Made by a program: the position numbers and the translations under genes. From positions 375,371,582 to 375,435,581 of the forward strand of contig CM057337.1 of assembly GCA_030015575.1 (NCBI GenBank): 64,000 nucleotides of DNA. The letters run 5' to 3'. The notes under the pieces are model-generated. The model did not search any database. It was not told the origin of the DNA and saw only the letters and a program-made list of their open reading frames with translations. The DNA is from Agapanthus africanus (Eukaryota > Streptophyta > Magnoliopsida > Asparagales > Amaryllidaceae). Positions 21,738-33,216 of this stretch are shown here, one piece after another; position 1 is the first letter of the stretch; every line of letters starts with the position of its first letter.

Positions 21738-24700
21738 CTAGGGCATATACACTAACAATCTCCCACTTGCACTAAGGCCATGTACGGCGTATCGAAGACC
21801 TATCATCTCGATCAGCCGCTCGAACTGAGTCTGGGGCAGGGCCTTGGTGAATGGATCTGCAGTGTTATCTTCTGAAGCGACTCTCCGAACCTCGATCTCC
21901 TGGCGATCTACGATCTCCCTGATCAGGTGATACCACCTTAAGATGTGCCTGGATCTCTGATGGGACCTGGGTTCCTTCGCTAAAGCTATAGCCCCGTTGT
22001 TGTCGCAATACAGAGGTATTGGATCAACAATGGACGGAACCACCTGAAGTTCTTTCAAGAACTTCCTCATCCAGACAGCTTCTTTTGCGGCATCAGATGC
22101 AGCGATGTATTCCGCTTCCATCGTCGAGTCTGCAACGGTTTCTTGTTTGGAACTCTTCCAACACACCGCCCCTCCATTGAGGGTAAAGACAAAACCCGAC
22201 ATGGACTTGGAATCATCCTTGTCACTCTGGAAGCTGGAGTCAGCAAAGGCCTCGATCTGGAGGTCTTTTCCGCCATACACCAAGAACATCTCCTTAGTCC
22301 TTCTTAGGTACTTGAGAATGTTCTTTACCGCTATCCAGTGTTTCTCCCCAGGGTTTGACTGATACCGGCTTACCACACTCAGTGCATAAGCTACATCCGG
22401 TCTGGTACACAACATCGCATACATTATAGAGCCTACCGCAGAAGCGTAGGGTATAATAGACATGCGATCCCTCTCCAAATCATTCTTGGGAGACATCTCT
22501 TTAGAGAGGGTGATCCCGTGACAAGCCGGTAGGTTACCGCGCTTGGAATCTTCCATACTGAATCTCTTCAGTATGGTGTCGATGTACCTGGACTGTGAAA
22601 GTCCTAATATCCTCTTGGATCTGTCACGGTAGATCCGGATACCCAGAATGTACGAGGCATCACCCAGGTCTTTCATGGAGAACCTGTGTGACAAGAACCC
22701 CTTGACAGATTGTAGCATAGGAATGTCATTTCCTATTAAGAGAATGTCATCCACGTATAAAACGAGGAATACTACAGTTCTCGCTACAAATCTACTATAG
22801 ATGCATGGTTCATCTGGATTTTTGATAAAGCCAAATTCTTTGACCGTCTCATCAAAGCAGATGTTCCAACTCCGCGATGCCTGCTTTAGTCCATAGATGG
22901 ACTTAAGCAACTTGCACACCTTTCCGCTGCTCCCACTCTGAATGAAACCCTCTGGTTGGTCCATATAGACACACTCCTCTAAATTTCCATTTAGAAAAGC
23001 TGTCTTTACGTCCATTTTCCAGATCTCATAATCGTGGAAGGCAGCAATGGCAAGAAGGATCCGAATGGATTTCAGCATGGCTACTGGAGAAAAGGTTTCG
23101 TCATAGTCCAAGCCAGGTCTTTGACGAAAACCCTTTGCTACCAGCCTAGCTTTATAGGTCTCAACCTGTCCATCTACACCAATCTTCCTTTTGAAGATCC
23201 ACTTGCATCCTACGGGTTTTACCCCGTCTGGAGCAATGTCCAACGTCCATACCTTGTTGGTGTACATGGACTCCATTTCGGTCCGCATTGCATCCAGCCA
23301 TTTCACTGAGTCAACGCTCTGAACGGCCTGCTGGAAGCTAGTAGGCTCATCATAATCTATGATGCAATCCTCTCTATCCCCGTCTATGAGAAAACCGCAG
23401 TATCTCTCGGGCGGATGAGTCTGCCTACTACTCCTGCGGAGCGGCGTAGGAATGTCCTGTTCTGTTGAACCCTCTGGTTCTACTAACCTTTCAGTAATAG
23501 TCTGTGGTTCTGGAATTTCTTCCAGTTCCACTGCGCTCCCACTATTTTCCTTTTCCAAGAACTAGTGTTCTAGAAAGTGGGCATTACGAGAAACAAGGAC
23601 TTTTTGTTCCTCTGCGTAGTAGAAAAGATACCCCCTGGTGTTCTTTGGGTATCCCACAAACTTGCACAGTACTGAGCGTGCCTCGAGTTTGTCCGCATGC
23701 TGCTTTTTGACAAAAGCTGGACATCCCCAGATCTTCAGATATTGAAGATAGGGTTTCTTCCCACTCCACATTTCATATGGGGTGGTAGGCACAGTTTTAG
23801 TCGGAACTCGGTTCAAAAGGTATGCAGCTGATTCTAGCGCATACCCCCAGAATGATCGCGGTAACTCAGCGTTACTCATCATGGACCGCACCATATCCAA
23901 TAGGGTGCGGTTCCGTCTCTCCGATACACCGTTATGTTGCGGGGTGTATGGAGGAGTAAGCTGAGAGAGAATTCCGTTCTCTTTTAAAAAGTCCAGGAAC
24001 TCGGCACTTAAGTATTCTCCACCTCGATCCGATCGTAGAATCTTAATACTTTTGGCGGTCTGTTTCTCTACTTCATTCTTATACTCCTGGAATTTTCCAA
24101 AGGCCTCGGACTTATGTTTCATTAAGAAGACATAACCGTACCTAGAGAAGTCATCCGTAAAAGTAATGAAGTAAGAATGTCCGCTTCGGGCATGTGTAGA
24201 CATTGGACCGCACACGTCACTGTGTACGAGTCCCAAGAGCTCGCTCGCTCTTACTCCATGTGCAGTAAACGGAGTCTTTGTCATCTTTCCTTTGAGACAG
24301 GATTGACAAGTGGTATACGACTGATATTCGAACGCATTCAAATACCCTTCTGTATGTAACTTCGTCAACCTTCTCTCATTGATGTGACCCAATCTACAAT
24401 GCCACAAGAAAGTCTGATTTATTTCTGGAGACTTTCTTTTGTGTGTATTCTGGACATTGAAAATCTGTGGTTGGTTCAATACGTATATACCATTACTCAA
24501 TGTACCTGACCCAATCAAACCTTGATTAAGGTGAATGTTTACAACATTACTTACAAACGCAAATTCATAACCTTCTTTAGAAACTAAAGATACAGAAATG
24601 ATATTACAAGTTGCGTTGGGTACAAAAAAACAATTACGCAAAACCAAAACATGTCCATCTGACATTCCCAGGTGATAGTCCCCCACGGCTTTAGCATCCA

Positions 24701-24878
24701 TGCTAGCTCCGTTCGCAACTTTGAGGGTTATGTCACCTGCCTTCAAAACCCTACGGTTTCTCAACGCCTGCAAAGAATTACAGATATGAGATCCTGATCC
24801 GGTATCCAATACCCAGGAAGTAGAGTTTATTGAAAGACAGTTTTCAATAACATACACACCTGAAGCTGAAGCTGCAAC
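21738..24878 (-). pseudogene. pol: Element B pol (protease to RNase H), one internal stop
   Basis: Minus-strand frame from the A insertion point: protease WVLDTGSG (catalytic Asp codon 24804-24806), GAG-pre-integrase WHCRLGH, integrase DDE motifs HSDVCGP, SDRGGEYL and NGVSERRNR, then RT with YVDDI at 22743-22757, and RNase H with TMEAEYIAA and YCDNNGA. A TAG stop at 23562-23564 between integrase and RT (siblings have CAG) splits the product; the frame is otherwise open. Near the end a 1-base deletion shifts the last residues into the LTR, so the frame closes at 21738 rather than after the usual RYASTWP. Integrase and RT halves are each intact. Confidence 0.93.
21758..21771 (-). other. Polypurine tract of B
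   Basis: Minus strand GCAAGTGGGAGAT abutting the 3' LTR. Confidence 0.92.
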
Positions 24879-27102
24879 TGTTAGTTGTATGTATGCCCTA
24901 GAGGCCAGTATTGTACAGATGATGTATATTATATTGGATGCTTGGACATATATAGAGATGACTTTCTTGCTCGACATGATAGTATGCTATCTGGTTGCCA
25001 TTTATCTTAACATGTACACTAGTCTCTTTATACTGTCTTATAGTTACATGTTGGTAAAGCCCTTAGGATTTGTACTTGACTACCTGGGCTATGATGCAGA
25101 TCATACTAGTGGGAACATGGTAGTCCATAAGTACATCCTTCAAGGTCCCTAGTCGTGGGTATCTCGAGACGGGGCATCGATTTACCAGAGTAGACTAGCG
25201 TATACGCTTCTCGACCCATGTGATGGGCGATGGATGATCCCATATCCATTGGTGTTTGACATCAGAGATGGTATACGGGTGCTCAGTGGAAACTGGGTAC
25301 ACTGTACGGACTCGCCGAGAACTCCCAGATGGTATTATACCTCACGTCAGATGGCAGTTCTCAGGTGACACTTGTACAGATTAGTCTGTAGACCCGAGAT
25401 CGTCATAGAGTCTTGTGTGATTCCCACTGTGCTTTGATCTCTACCTTACCACGTCCATGAGGGCGTGCAAAACGGTGGTCTTTGGGTACAGTCCCGAATC
25501 ACATGGAGGCAATGAGCGATAGGAGGGGTTTCGTCTCTCCCGGTATTGGGAGTTGATGTTGCGCAGTGCTCGATTGGCCGTAACAGGGAAGTCCCTGGCC
25601 AGGGCTGATCAGAGATTTGCTGGTAAGTGTTACCAGTAGTTTCTCGACCCGTTACGAGCCTCATATCAGCACGACTTATCGGGTTATTGGGGTCTGACGT
25701 ATACCACCTCTAGACTTGATATGCGACGTATCAGACGAAGAGACTTGACTGTATGGTAAGTGTTACTGGTCGGATTCGCAGGAGTGTGAGCGGGCTAGCT
25801 CGTCGATCTTCTGATCGCTCAATACCCGGGTGGCCGTTACGTTTAGCAGACCGCTTGCGGCTTGTGGGTGTTTGATATGATCATCACCTGCTACCGGCGT
25901 ATTGACGAGTCTTTAGAGTCCTACACAGAGGTTTCCTGGCTCAAGCGAAACGAAATAGGAGCGCATATGAGATATGTGCAGGACCGAGAATGATGCGTGT
26001 ATGTGATACTGCATTTCATTCTCGCGACATATGTTTCGAATGGTTATATTCGATATGACCTAGTTATCGAATCATTGATTCGATAAATCGATGCATTGAA
26101 TACTAGTCGGTTATGTGCGACATGACCGGATCATTGAATCAAGTGTTGATTTAATGATTTAATGTATAATTATATATTTGATATGTTACTTTACATTAAC
26201 TAGTATTGGTTCACTTTAAACGGATTTTTCTCACATGGATTGCACATTGTATATGTGATATACTTTCGTGCACTTTTCTGTATCATGTTTGATGATGCTT
26301 GACCATATTGTTAAGTGTATGGAATTAAACCATAGTTAACTTGAGATTAGGGTTTTATTTATGCATTTATTCATTTAATTGTTTATTCATTTATTTGGAT
26401 AAAGTTTTGGATGAGAATGGTGGCATTTCTTGTTTTATGTTGAAGCTTCAAGAACCCTTGACTTATGCAACCATTCTTGTCCTCATGCTTAACCCTAACC
26501 CACTCATTTGACCATGGTTTATTCTCTACACTTAACCCTAGTTATTGTTATGATAAGTATTGATTTATTATTCATTTTGAATAACACTTATCATAATTCT
26601 AGCTCTTCTTCTTCTTCATCTTCAAAAGAAAAGCTCAAGGTCCATCAATGGCATCTTGAGTTATAGTGAGCTAAATCCAAATCTAAAGTGAACCCACCTC
26701 CTATTTCTTCACCCTCTACCTCTTGCCAAGTTGTTTTGGGTGTTTACTTCACAAGTTTCACAAGTTTGTGAAGTCGGAGCTTGAGTTTGTGCAACCTCGA
26801 CGTAGATCGTCTTTGACACAAAGCCGACGACCTATTCCGCTCGCTTTCCCGATGAAGCCGATGATCGAGTCAAGGATTCATGATGGACAGCGAGGACATG
26901 ATCACGTGGAGCTAAGGAGGTGGAAATACGGATCTACAAAGGTTGTATATCCGTATCCTAGTAGTTAACAGTTAACTAGCTTTCTTTTTCGCCTAATCAT
27001 CTAGTTAAAGATCCGTAGTCTAGGGTTTCTCGGCACTAAAAATTTTAATTTGGCATGTTCGATGCCTTGTGAGACCCCACTAGGGTGCCTAGGAACCTTT
27101 CA
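24879..27102 (+). repeat. 5' LTR of element A (2224 bp)
   Basis: Starts TGTTAGTTGTATGTATGCC and ends GGAACCTTTCA. Contains the hairpin GAGAACT/AGTTCTC (25317-25362) and the palindrome CCCTGGCCAGGG near 25590. No dense TTGAC array. The open frame at 24889-25152 is a by-product of the LTR and occurs unchanged in the other LTR. Confidence 0.97.
25317..25362 (+). other. LTR hairpin of A
   Basis: Arms GAGAACT and AGTTCTC; the loop holds GGTATTATACC (palindrome) and CACGTCAG. D and E share these arms, while the other LTRs have GGGAACTG/CAGTTCCC. Confidence 0.7.
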
Positions 27103-27103
27103 C

Positions 27104-27115
27104 TGGTATCAGAGC
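27104..27115 (+). other. Primer-binding site of A
   Basis: TGGTATCAGAGC one base after the LTR; complementary to initiator tRNA-Met. Confidence 0.95.
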
Positions 27116-27301
27116 CTGGCTAGAGCCTTAGGCGAAGTCCCGACGACGTTTGAAGTCCGAACGAACACGAAATCCACATACTTTAGAGCTCTCTGGACAT
27201 TTTCATAAATCTGGGAATTTTTGATATTTAAAATGTCTAAAAAATTCAGCATAGAATTCTAAGCATTACTGTGTAAAACGATTCCATGTACTGTTCATTG
27301 T

Positions 27302-27348
27302 GCCGCGGAAGCGCGGCAGAACCATGCTTTCTGCCGCCCTTCCGCGGC
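27302..27348 (+). other. Nested GC-rich leader hairpin of A
   Basis: Outer arms GCCGCGGAAG/CTTCCGCGGC (27302-27311, 27339-27348) and inner arms GCGGCAGAA/TTCTGCCGC (27313-27321, 27329-27337) are both perfect. It lies 198 nt after the primer site. Confidence 0.75.
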
Positions 27349-28900
27349 CACATGGTGACGTCATCCCATTTTTTTTTCACAGTAATACCTGATAAATTCT
27401 GGTGAGTTTTCTGGATATTTTTAAATTTATTTAAGGGATGAGTGCTCTGGAGTTATATTGGGAATCGATGAATTCGATCGGAAAATCAAACTTCGTCTAA
27501 GTGTTTTTCCAGATAATTGTAGAATATGTTAAAGAGTTCGACCGGATATAAATACCCAGGTTTTCCCCTGCCGGAATATCCAAGTGTTGGATTATTGTGT
27601 GGTTAAAAGACGTTCTGAGTAGTGCAAGTAACGCGATGGTCCCTCTAGAAGACACAAACCTTAACTCGATTATGTGACCGTCTTGAACTGCCCTTTGAAC
27701 CTTCGGGTTTGGGGCAGTACGGCGTGCCACATGTGAGGCGTTGGCTTGACCCTTCTACGGCTGGACCGTCGGTACTGAGGTATGAAGTGAATGTCTTTGA
27801 GCCTATTTCATGTGTTGATCGGTGTCGGGAAAACTTGGGTGTTCGAATGTTCGATCGGAAAGTTTGATATATTCTATTTATCCGGAATTGGATACAATAA
27901 TTGGAATTCACAAACAGTTATGTGATAACTGAATGAATGTTATAGATCTAGCAGTTTAGTTTCACAAGATATCGAAAAGAGTTTTCGATGATGGGACTAA
28001 AATGCGGGGTTTATAACTGTTAGGCATGTGATGTCTAAAGAGGTTGCGGATTCCAATTGTTGTAGTTTTACACTTTATTTTCTGTGACCGTAAGTGTAGT
28101 ATGTTCATATCGCCGGTTTCGTTGCTATACGTCAAGGACAATTGGGGTATGCATACTTACTTACGTTGATGACATGTGATGTTATGTGTTGCTGGATATG
28201 TTATATTGGATCGTCGTATTTGAATAGCCGGGGTTTTTATGTGAGATGAGTGTTTTTCATTTTCATTCATGTAAAAACTTGTATGTAATATTCTTTTATT
28301 CGGGGCACTTCCAGGATGCGGGAGTTGTCACCCTTTGTATATTATTTACTTTTCTGCACTAGGATAGACCCAAGGAGGGGAGCACAAGTAACCGGGTTCT
28401 GGGGTCCAGTGGGAGACCAACTCGAGGAGTCGAGTCCGGGTCTCCTAACCCTAGAATTGGCAGGGTTGCTTGCCGCTCTCGTAGGGGTCTGGGGGTGTGG
28501 GATTGGCTATTCATCACGACCGTGGAATCCGTGTTTTATACTGGCTCGTATTGAAAACACGGACGTCCTAGTATATCCAATATTTCATATGTTTATTGTG
28601 CTGCGATATCTGTGTTGTGATTCTGAGATGGATATAGTATATAGTATATATGATATATTATATAGACGTTACTTATGTTTTACACCCGCGCTAGCCCTGC
28701 CCTGCTCTGTCGTTAGTTACCTAACCTAACGGTGCACGAGGGGACATCGAGGCGAATGCGGATGGCATAAGTGTACGTCATATCTATCTGTGATGTTTAG
28801 GTATTTAAATGATGGGACTTCATTAATGTGATTAATGAAAGATAAGAAACCTAAGATGTTGTAGAATCGAATTTTAAAATAAAAAAGGTAGCTACAGTTC

Positions 28901-29138
28901 TTGCTTTGCATAGCGGTATATATGATATACCCCGCACCTCATTCGACGAGGAAAGGACCGAGATCCCTTCACCGGGAGTGACTCCTTTAGCAATAACTGG
29001 CAGATGCTGCACACTCGGTTTGGCTTTGATTGCTTTTAAGAGTTTTTGCTTTGCACAGTGATATATATGATATATCCCGCACCTCATTCGACGAGGAAAG
29101 GACCGAGATCCCTTCGCCGGGAGTGACTCCTTTAGCAA
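28901..29138 (+). repeat. Duplicated ~92-nt leader block of A
   Basis: Two copies begin TTGCTTTGCA and run through CATTCGACGAGGAAAGGAC to GAGTGACTCCTTTAGCAA, about 144 nt apart. E and F also have two copies each; B and C have none. Confidence 0.85.
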
Positions 29139-29956
29139 AACTAGAAAAGCCTCAAAATCACTCCATTTCAAAACATCATTTGATTCTACAACGATATCAA
29201 GTTCATTACGCTCATGGTTTTTATGAAAAACCTGCGTAGCCCTCCGTCATTTCAGATAAATTACATATAGTATTCGTGCTACATTTGTTGTCTTTCGTCA
29301 AGGTGTAGTGTGCGGTAGCTATGTGCTGTTTATCTGCTGCATATGATGCGACTGGATTAGGGTAGTCGTACGGCTTTGTTGGCTTTCGTCAAGGGTCGTG
29401 CGGGTGGGTTTAATTCAGTCAAGAAATGTACGGGTTGAACTTGACTAGCGGGCTGTGGTTTGTTGGCTTTCGTCAAGGTCATAGCACGCTAGGGGCAAAA
29501 TATTATCGGGAATTTCAAGTGTTGAAATTTGCAATGAGATTGCATACCTTCTATGAGATAGTTGGATCCCGATACCCGCTGCGAGTAAGAGTTACTCCTG
29601 GGAGAGTTTTACACATTACAATTAGCCGATCAAGTAGGTGTCTAGAAAGGTGTTAACGAGGTTATGCCTCTGGGAAAACGAGGTTTACAGTAATTAGGTT
29701 CGTGCGAAAGCACGGGGGACCTCCCTCAAAGTACCGACACTGGCCTGGCTGAAAGATTGGCGAACTTGTAGTGTGTAATTAATCCCGGCTAGTCTTTCCT
29801 TTTAGGGTTTGGAGGAAGATTTGATAAAAAGCAGTGGGAGCCATCCTGATTAGATAAGATAATAACCAATCTGATCTTGCACGAGCATACGCTAAAGTGT
29901 TTTCTTCTCTCTCTCTCCAGGTAGCGACCATTTCATGCCTTAATAAAGATAATAAA

Positions 29957-32900
29957 ATGGATGTATTGACCGAACCCGCATGTTATACTGTGCTGGGGAA
30001 CGTTGGTTCCGTTCTTTCCTATAAGAGTTATAGGACTGAACAGGATATAGGGGAATACCAGGATTCCCATGCCACCCGAATGAAGAAAGTACATGATGAT
30101 GCATTTTCTTCGGGTGTGTTCGTTACTGAGAACTGTTTCTCCATTTGCTCTACGTCCTGGGTATTGGATACCGGGTCAGGATCCCATATATGTAATCAGT
30201 TACATGGGCTAAGGAAAGGTAGAGAACTTGGAGAAGGTGATAAAGACATTAGAGTTGGAAATGGTGCAATTGTTGCAGCTAAGACTGTCGGGGAATATCA
30301 CCTTGTATTACCAACTGGTAATACATTGGTTCTGAACGAATGCTATTACATGCCGAACCTGATATGCAACATTATATCAGTTTCTTTGCTAAGTAAAGAA
30401 GGATATAATTTTGTATTACAGGACAATGTTATGAACATTTTCCATAACCAAAAGTTGGTTGGATCAGGCACGTTGTGCAATGGCATTTATGTTCTAAACC
30501 AATCAACAGTCCTGAGCATAACAAACACACACAAGAGGAAGAGTTCTGAACTCAACGAATCCTTTTTGTGGCATTGTAGACTGGGTCACATCAATGTGAC
30601 ACGACTGGCTAAGTTGCATAAAGATGGATATTTGAAACCTTTCGAATTTTCATCTTATGACACTTGCCAGTCATGTCTCAAAGGCAAGATGACCAAGACT
30701 CCGTTTTCGGGACACGGAGAAAGAGTTACCGAACTCTTAGGACTGATACATAGTGATGTATGTGGTCCCATGTCTACACATGCCAGGGATGGTTCTTCGT
30801 ACTTCATTACATTCACTGACGATCTCTCAAGATACGGACATGTGTACTTGATAAGACACAGGTCTGAAGCTTTTGAGAAATTTAGAGAATATAAACAAGA
30901 AGTCGAAAACCAAACCGGAAAAAGTATTAAAATCCTTCGATCTGATCGAGGAGGTGAATACTTGAGCAATGAATTCCTGGAATTCCTAAAAGAGAATGGG
31001 ATTCTCTCTCAGCTGACTCCTCCATATACACCACAGCACAACGGTGTATCAGAACGGAGGAACCGCACCCTATTAGATATGGTGCGCTCTATGATGAGCA
31101 CAGCTGAGTTACCTATTTCCTTCTGGGGGTATGCGCTTGAGACAGCCATACATCTATTGAATATGGTCCCCACCAAATCTGTGCCTACCACTCCATATGA
31201 GATATGGAAAGGGAAGAGACCATGTCTTAACTATGTTAAGATATGGGGTTGTCCAGCCTATGTCAAACGACAAAATCCGGACAAACTCGAGGCACGGTCT
31301 GTTCTATGCAAATTTGTAGGATATCCCAAGAATTCTCAAGGGTATATCTTCTACCACCCTGAGGAACAAAGAGTGTTTGTTTCTCGGCATGCCACCTTTT
31401 TAGAAAAGGAATTTCTTGAAAAAGAGATTAGTGGTCATGAGGTAGAACTGGAAGAGGTTCCAGCTGCAGAAGCTACAACAGAAGATCTGGTGGAACCAGA
31501 GGATTCTGTAGTTCCCGACGAACCTCAGCCTCTCCGCCGATCTAGTAGGGTTCCTCGCCAACCTGAGAGATACTACGGTTTTCTCATTGATGGTGGCAGT
31601 GAGGATTGCATCATGGAGGATGATGACCCAACTAGCTTCGAGCAGGCCATCACTAGTGGGGACTCAGTGAAATGGCTGGATGCTATGCGGTCCGAGATGG
31701 ATTCCATGTACACCAACAAAGTATGGACTTTGGAAGTTGCTCCTGAAGGGGTAAAACCCATTGGGAGCAAGTGGATCTTTAAGAAGAAACTTGGTGTAGA
31801 TGGGAAAGTGGAGACTTTCAAAGCTAGACTTATAGCAAAGGGTTTTCGTCAAAGACCAGGTGTGGACTATGACGAGACCTTTTCTCCAGTGGCTATGCTT
31901 AAATCCATCCGAATCATGCTTGCCATTGCTGCCTTTCATGACTACGAAATCTGGCAAATGGATGTTAAGACCGCCTTTCTAAATGGTGATTTAGAAGAGT
32001 GCGTGTACATGACTCAGCCAGAGGGCTTCGTAGACAGTGGGAGCAGCGGGAAGGTGTGCAAGCTGCTTAAATCCATTTATGGATTAAAGCAAGCATCACG
32101 GAGTTGGAACATCTGCTTTGACGTCGTTATCAAAGAGTTTGATTTCGTCAAAAATCCAGATGAACCTTGTATCTACAAGAAGGTGGCAGAGAGTAAGGTT
32201 GTCTTCCTCGTATTGTACGTGGACGACATACTCTTGATAGGAAATGACATTCCTATGCTGCAATCGGTCAAGCTCTTCTTATCACAAAGATTCTCAATGA
32301 AAGATCTTGGTGATACCTCCTGCATATTGGGAATCAGGATCTATAGAGATAGATCCAAACGGATTTTGGGATTGTCCCAATCCAGGTACATTGACACCAT
32401 ACTAAAGAGGTTTAGTATGGAAGAGTCCAAGCGTGGGAACATGCCCACGATCTCTGGAGTCACTCTCTCCAAAGAGATGTCTCCCAAGACTGATTTGGAG
32501 AGAGCTCGCATGCAAGGGATACCCTATGCTTCGGCAGTAGGCTCTATCATGTATGCGATGCTATGTACCAGACCCGATGTAGCATACTCACTAAGTGTAG
32601 TGAGCAGGTATCAAGCTGATCCTGGAGAGAGTCACTGGACAGCTGTGAAGAGCATTCTCAAGTACTTACGAAGGACTAGAGATATGTTCTTGGTGTATGG
32701 TAACGGAGAACTCCAGGTGGAGTCCTTTACCGATTCCAGCTTCTAAAGTGATAAGGACGACTCTAAGTCGCAGTCGGGTTTTGTCTTTACCCTTTACGGA
32801 GGGGCGGTTAGCTGGAAGAGTTCCAAGCAGGAAACCGTGGCAGACTCGACGATGGAGGCTGAATACATCGCTGCCAAAGATGCTGCTAAAGAAGCTGTCT

Positions 32901-33202
32901 GGGTCAAGAAGTTCATTACTGAACTTGGAGTGGTTCCATCCATTGAGCATCCAATACCTTTGTATTGCGATAACAATGGAGCGGTGGCTTTGGCCAAGGA
33001 ACCCAGGTCCCATCAGCGGTCCAGGCATATTCTGAGGCGGTATCACCTGATCCGGGAGATAGTTGATCGCCGGGAGATCGAGGTCAGGAGAGTTGACACG
33101 AAGAACAACACGGCGGATCCACTCACGAAGGCCATTCCCCAGATACAGTTTGAGAGACTCTTCGGGATGCTCGGTATGAGATACTACAGCAGCTGGCCCT
33201 AG
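29957..33202 (+). pseudogene. pol: Element A pol with mini-Gag start, one in-frame stop
   Basis: Frame of 1081 codons. Residues 1-~50 are a gag remnant (LTEPACYTVLGNVG resembles the start of B/C Gag; the last ~24 residues resemble its end) with no capsid region or zinc knuckle. Protease DTG is at 71-73. WHCRLGH pre-integrase zinc region is near 204-240. Integrase catalytic D267, D330 and E366 give a DD35E spacing. RT YVDD is at 754-757. The RNase H sequence VESFTDSSF is followed by TAA at 32744-32746 (residue 930; siblings have CAG), after the first catalytic Asp and before TMEAEYIAA and YCDNNGA. The frame then stays open to 33202. Protease, integrase and RT could be made; RNase H would be truncated unless the stop is read through. 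Confidence 0.93.
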
Positions 33203-33205
33203 TGC

Positions 33206-33216
33206 AAGTGGGAGAT
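33206..33216 (+). other. Polypurine tract of A
   Basis: AAGTGGGAGAT immediately upstream of the 3' LTR. Confidence 0.93.

Larger units (their letters stand above)
19578..21757 (-). repeat. 3' LTR of element B (2180 bp)
   Basis: Minus strand starts TGTTAGTGTATATGCCCTAG and ends ...GGACTTACA. It contains 11 GTCAA motifs in one 95-bp array plus four more near 20415-20445, the hairpin GGGAACTG/CAGTTCCC (21268-21314) and the palindrome CCCTGGCCAGGG near 21022. Confidence 0.95.
27116..29956 (+). other. Leader of element A (about 2.85 kb)
   Basis: Non-coding and unusually long. In order: nested GC-rich hairpin (27302-27348); conserved block GCTCTGTCGTTAG...GCGGATGGCATAAG (about 28680-28770); two copies of an ~92-nt block (28901 and 29045); three small hairpins (29288, 29379, 29463); a pyrimidine-rich tract before the ATG. 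The 137-codon frame at 28316-28729 has no Gag features and is not conserved in the relatives. Confidence 0.8.

Noticed and set aside
24889..25152. 87-codon frame present identically at 24889 and 33227
   Set aside because: It is duplicated only because it lies in both LTRs of A; the other LTRs do not preserve the frame.
28316..28729. 137-codon frame in the A leader as a possible gag
   Set aside because: No capsid or zinc-knuckle features, not present in E or F, and overlaps conserved non-coding blocks.
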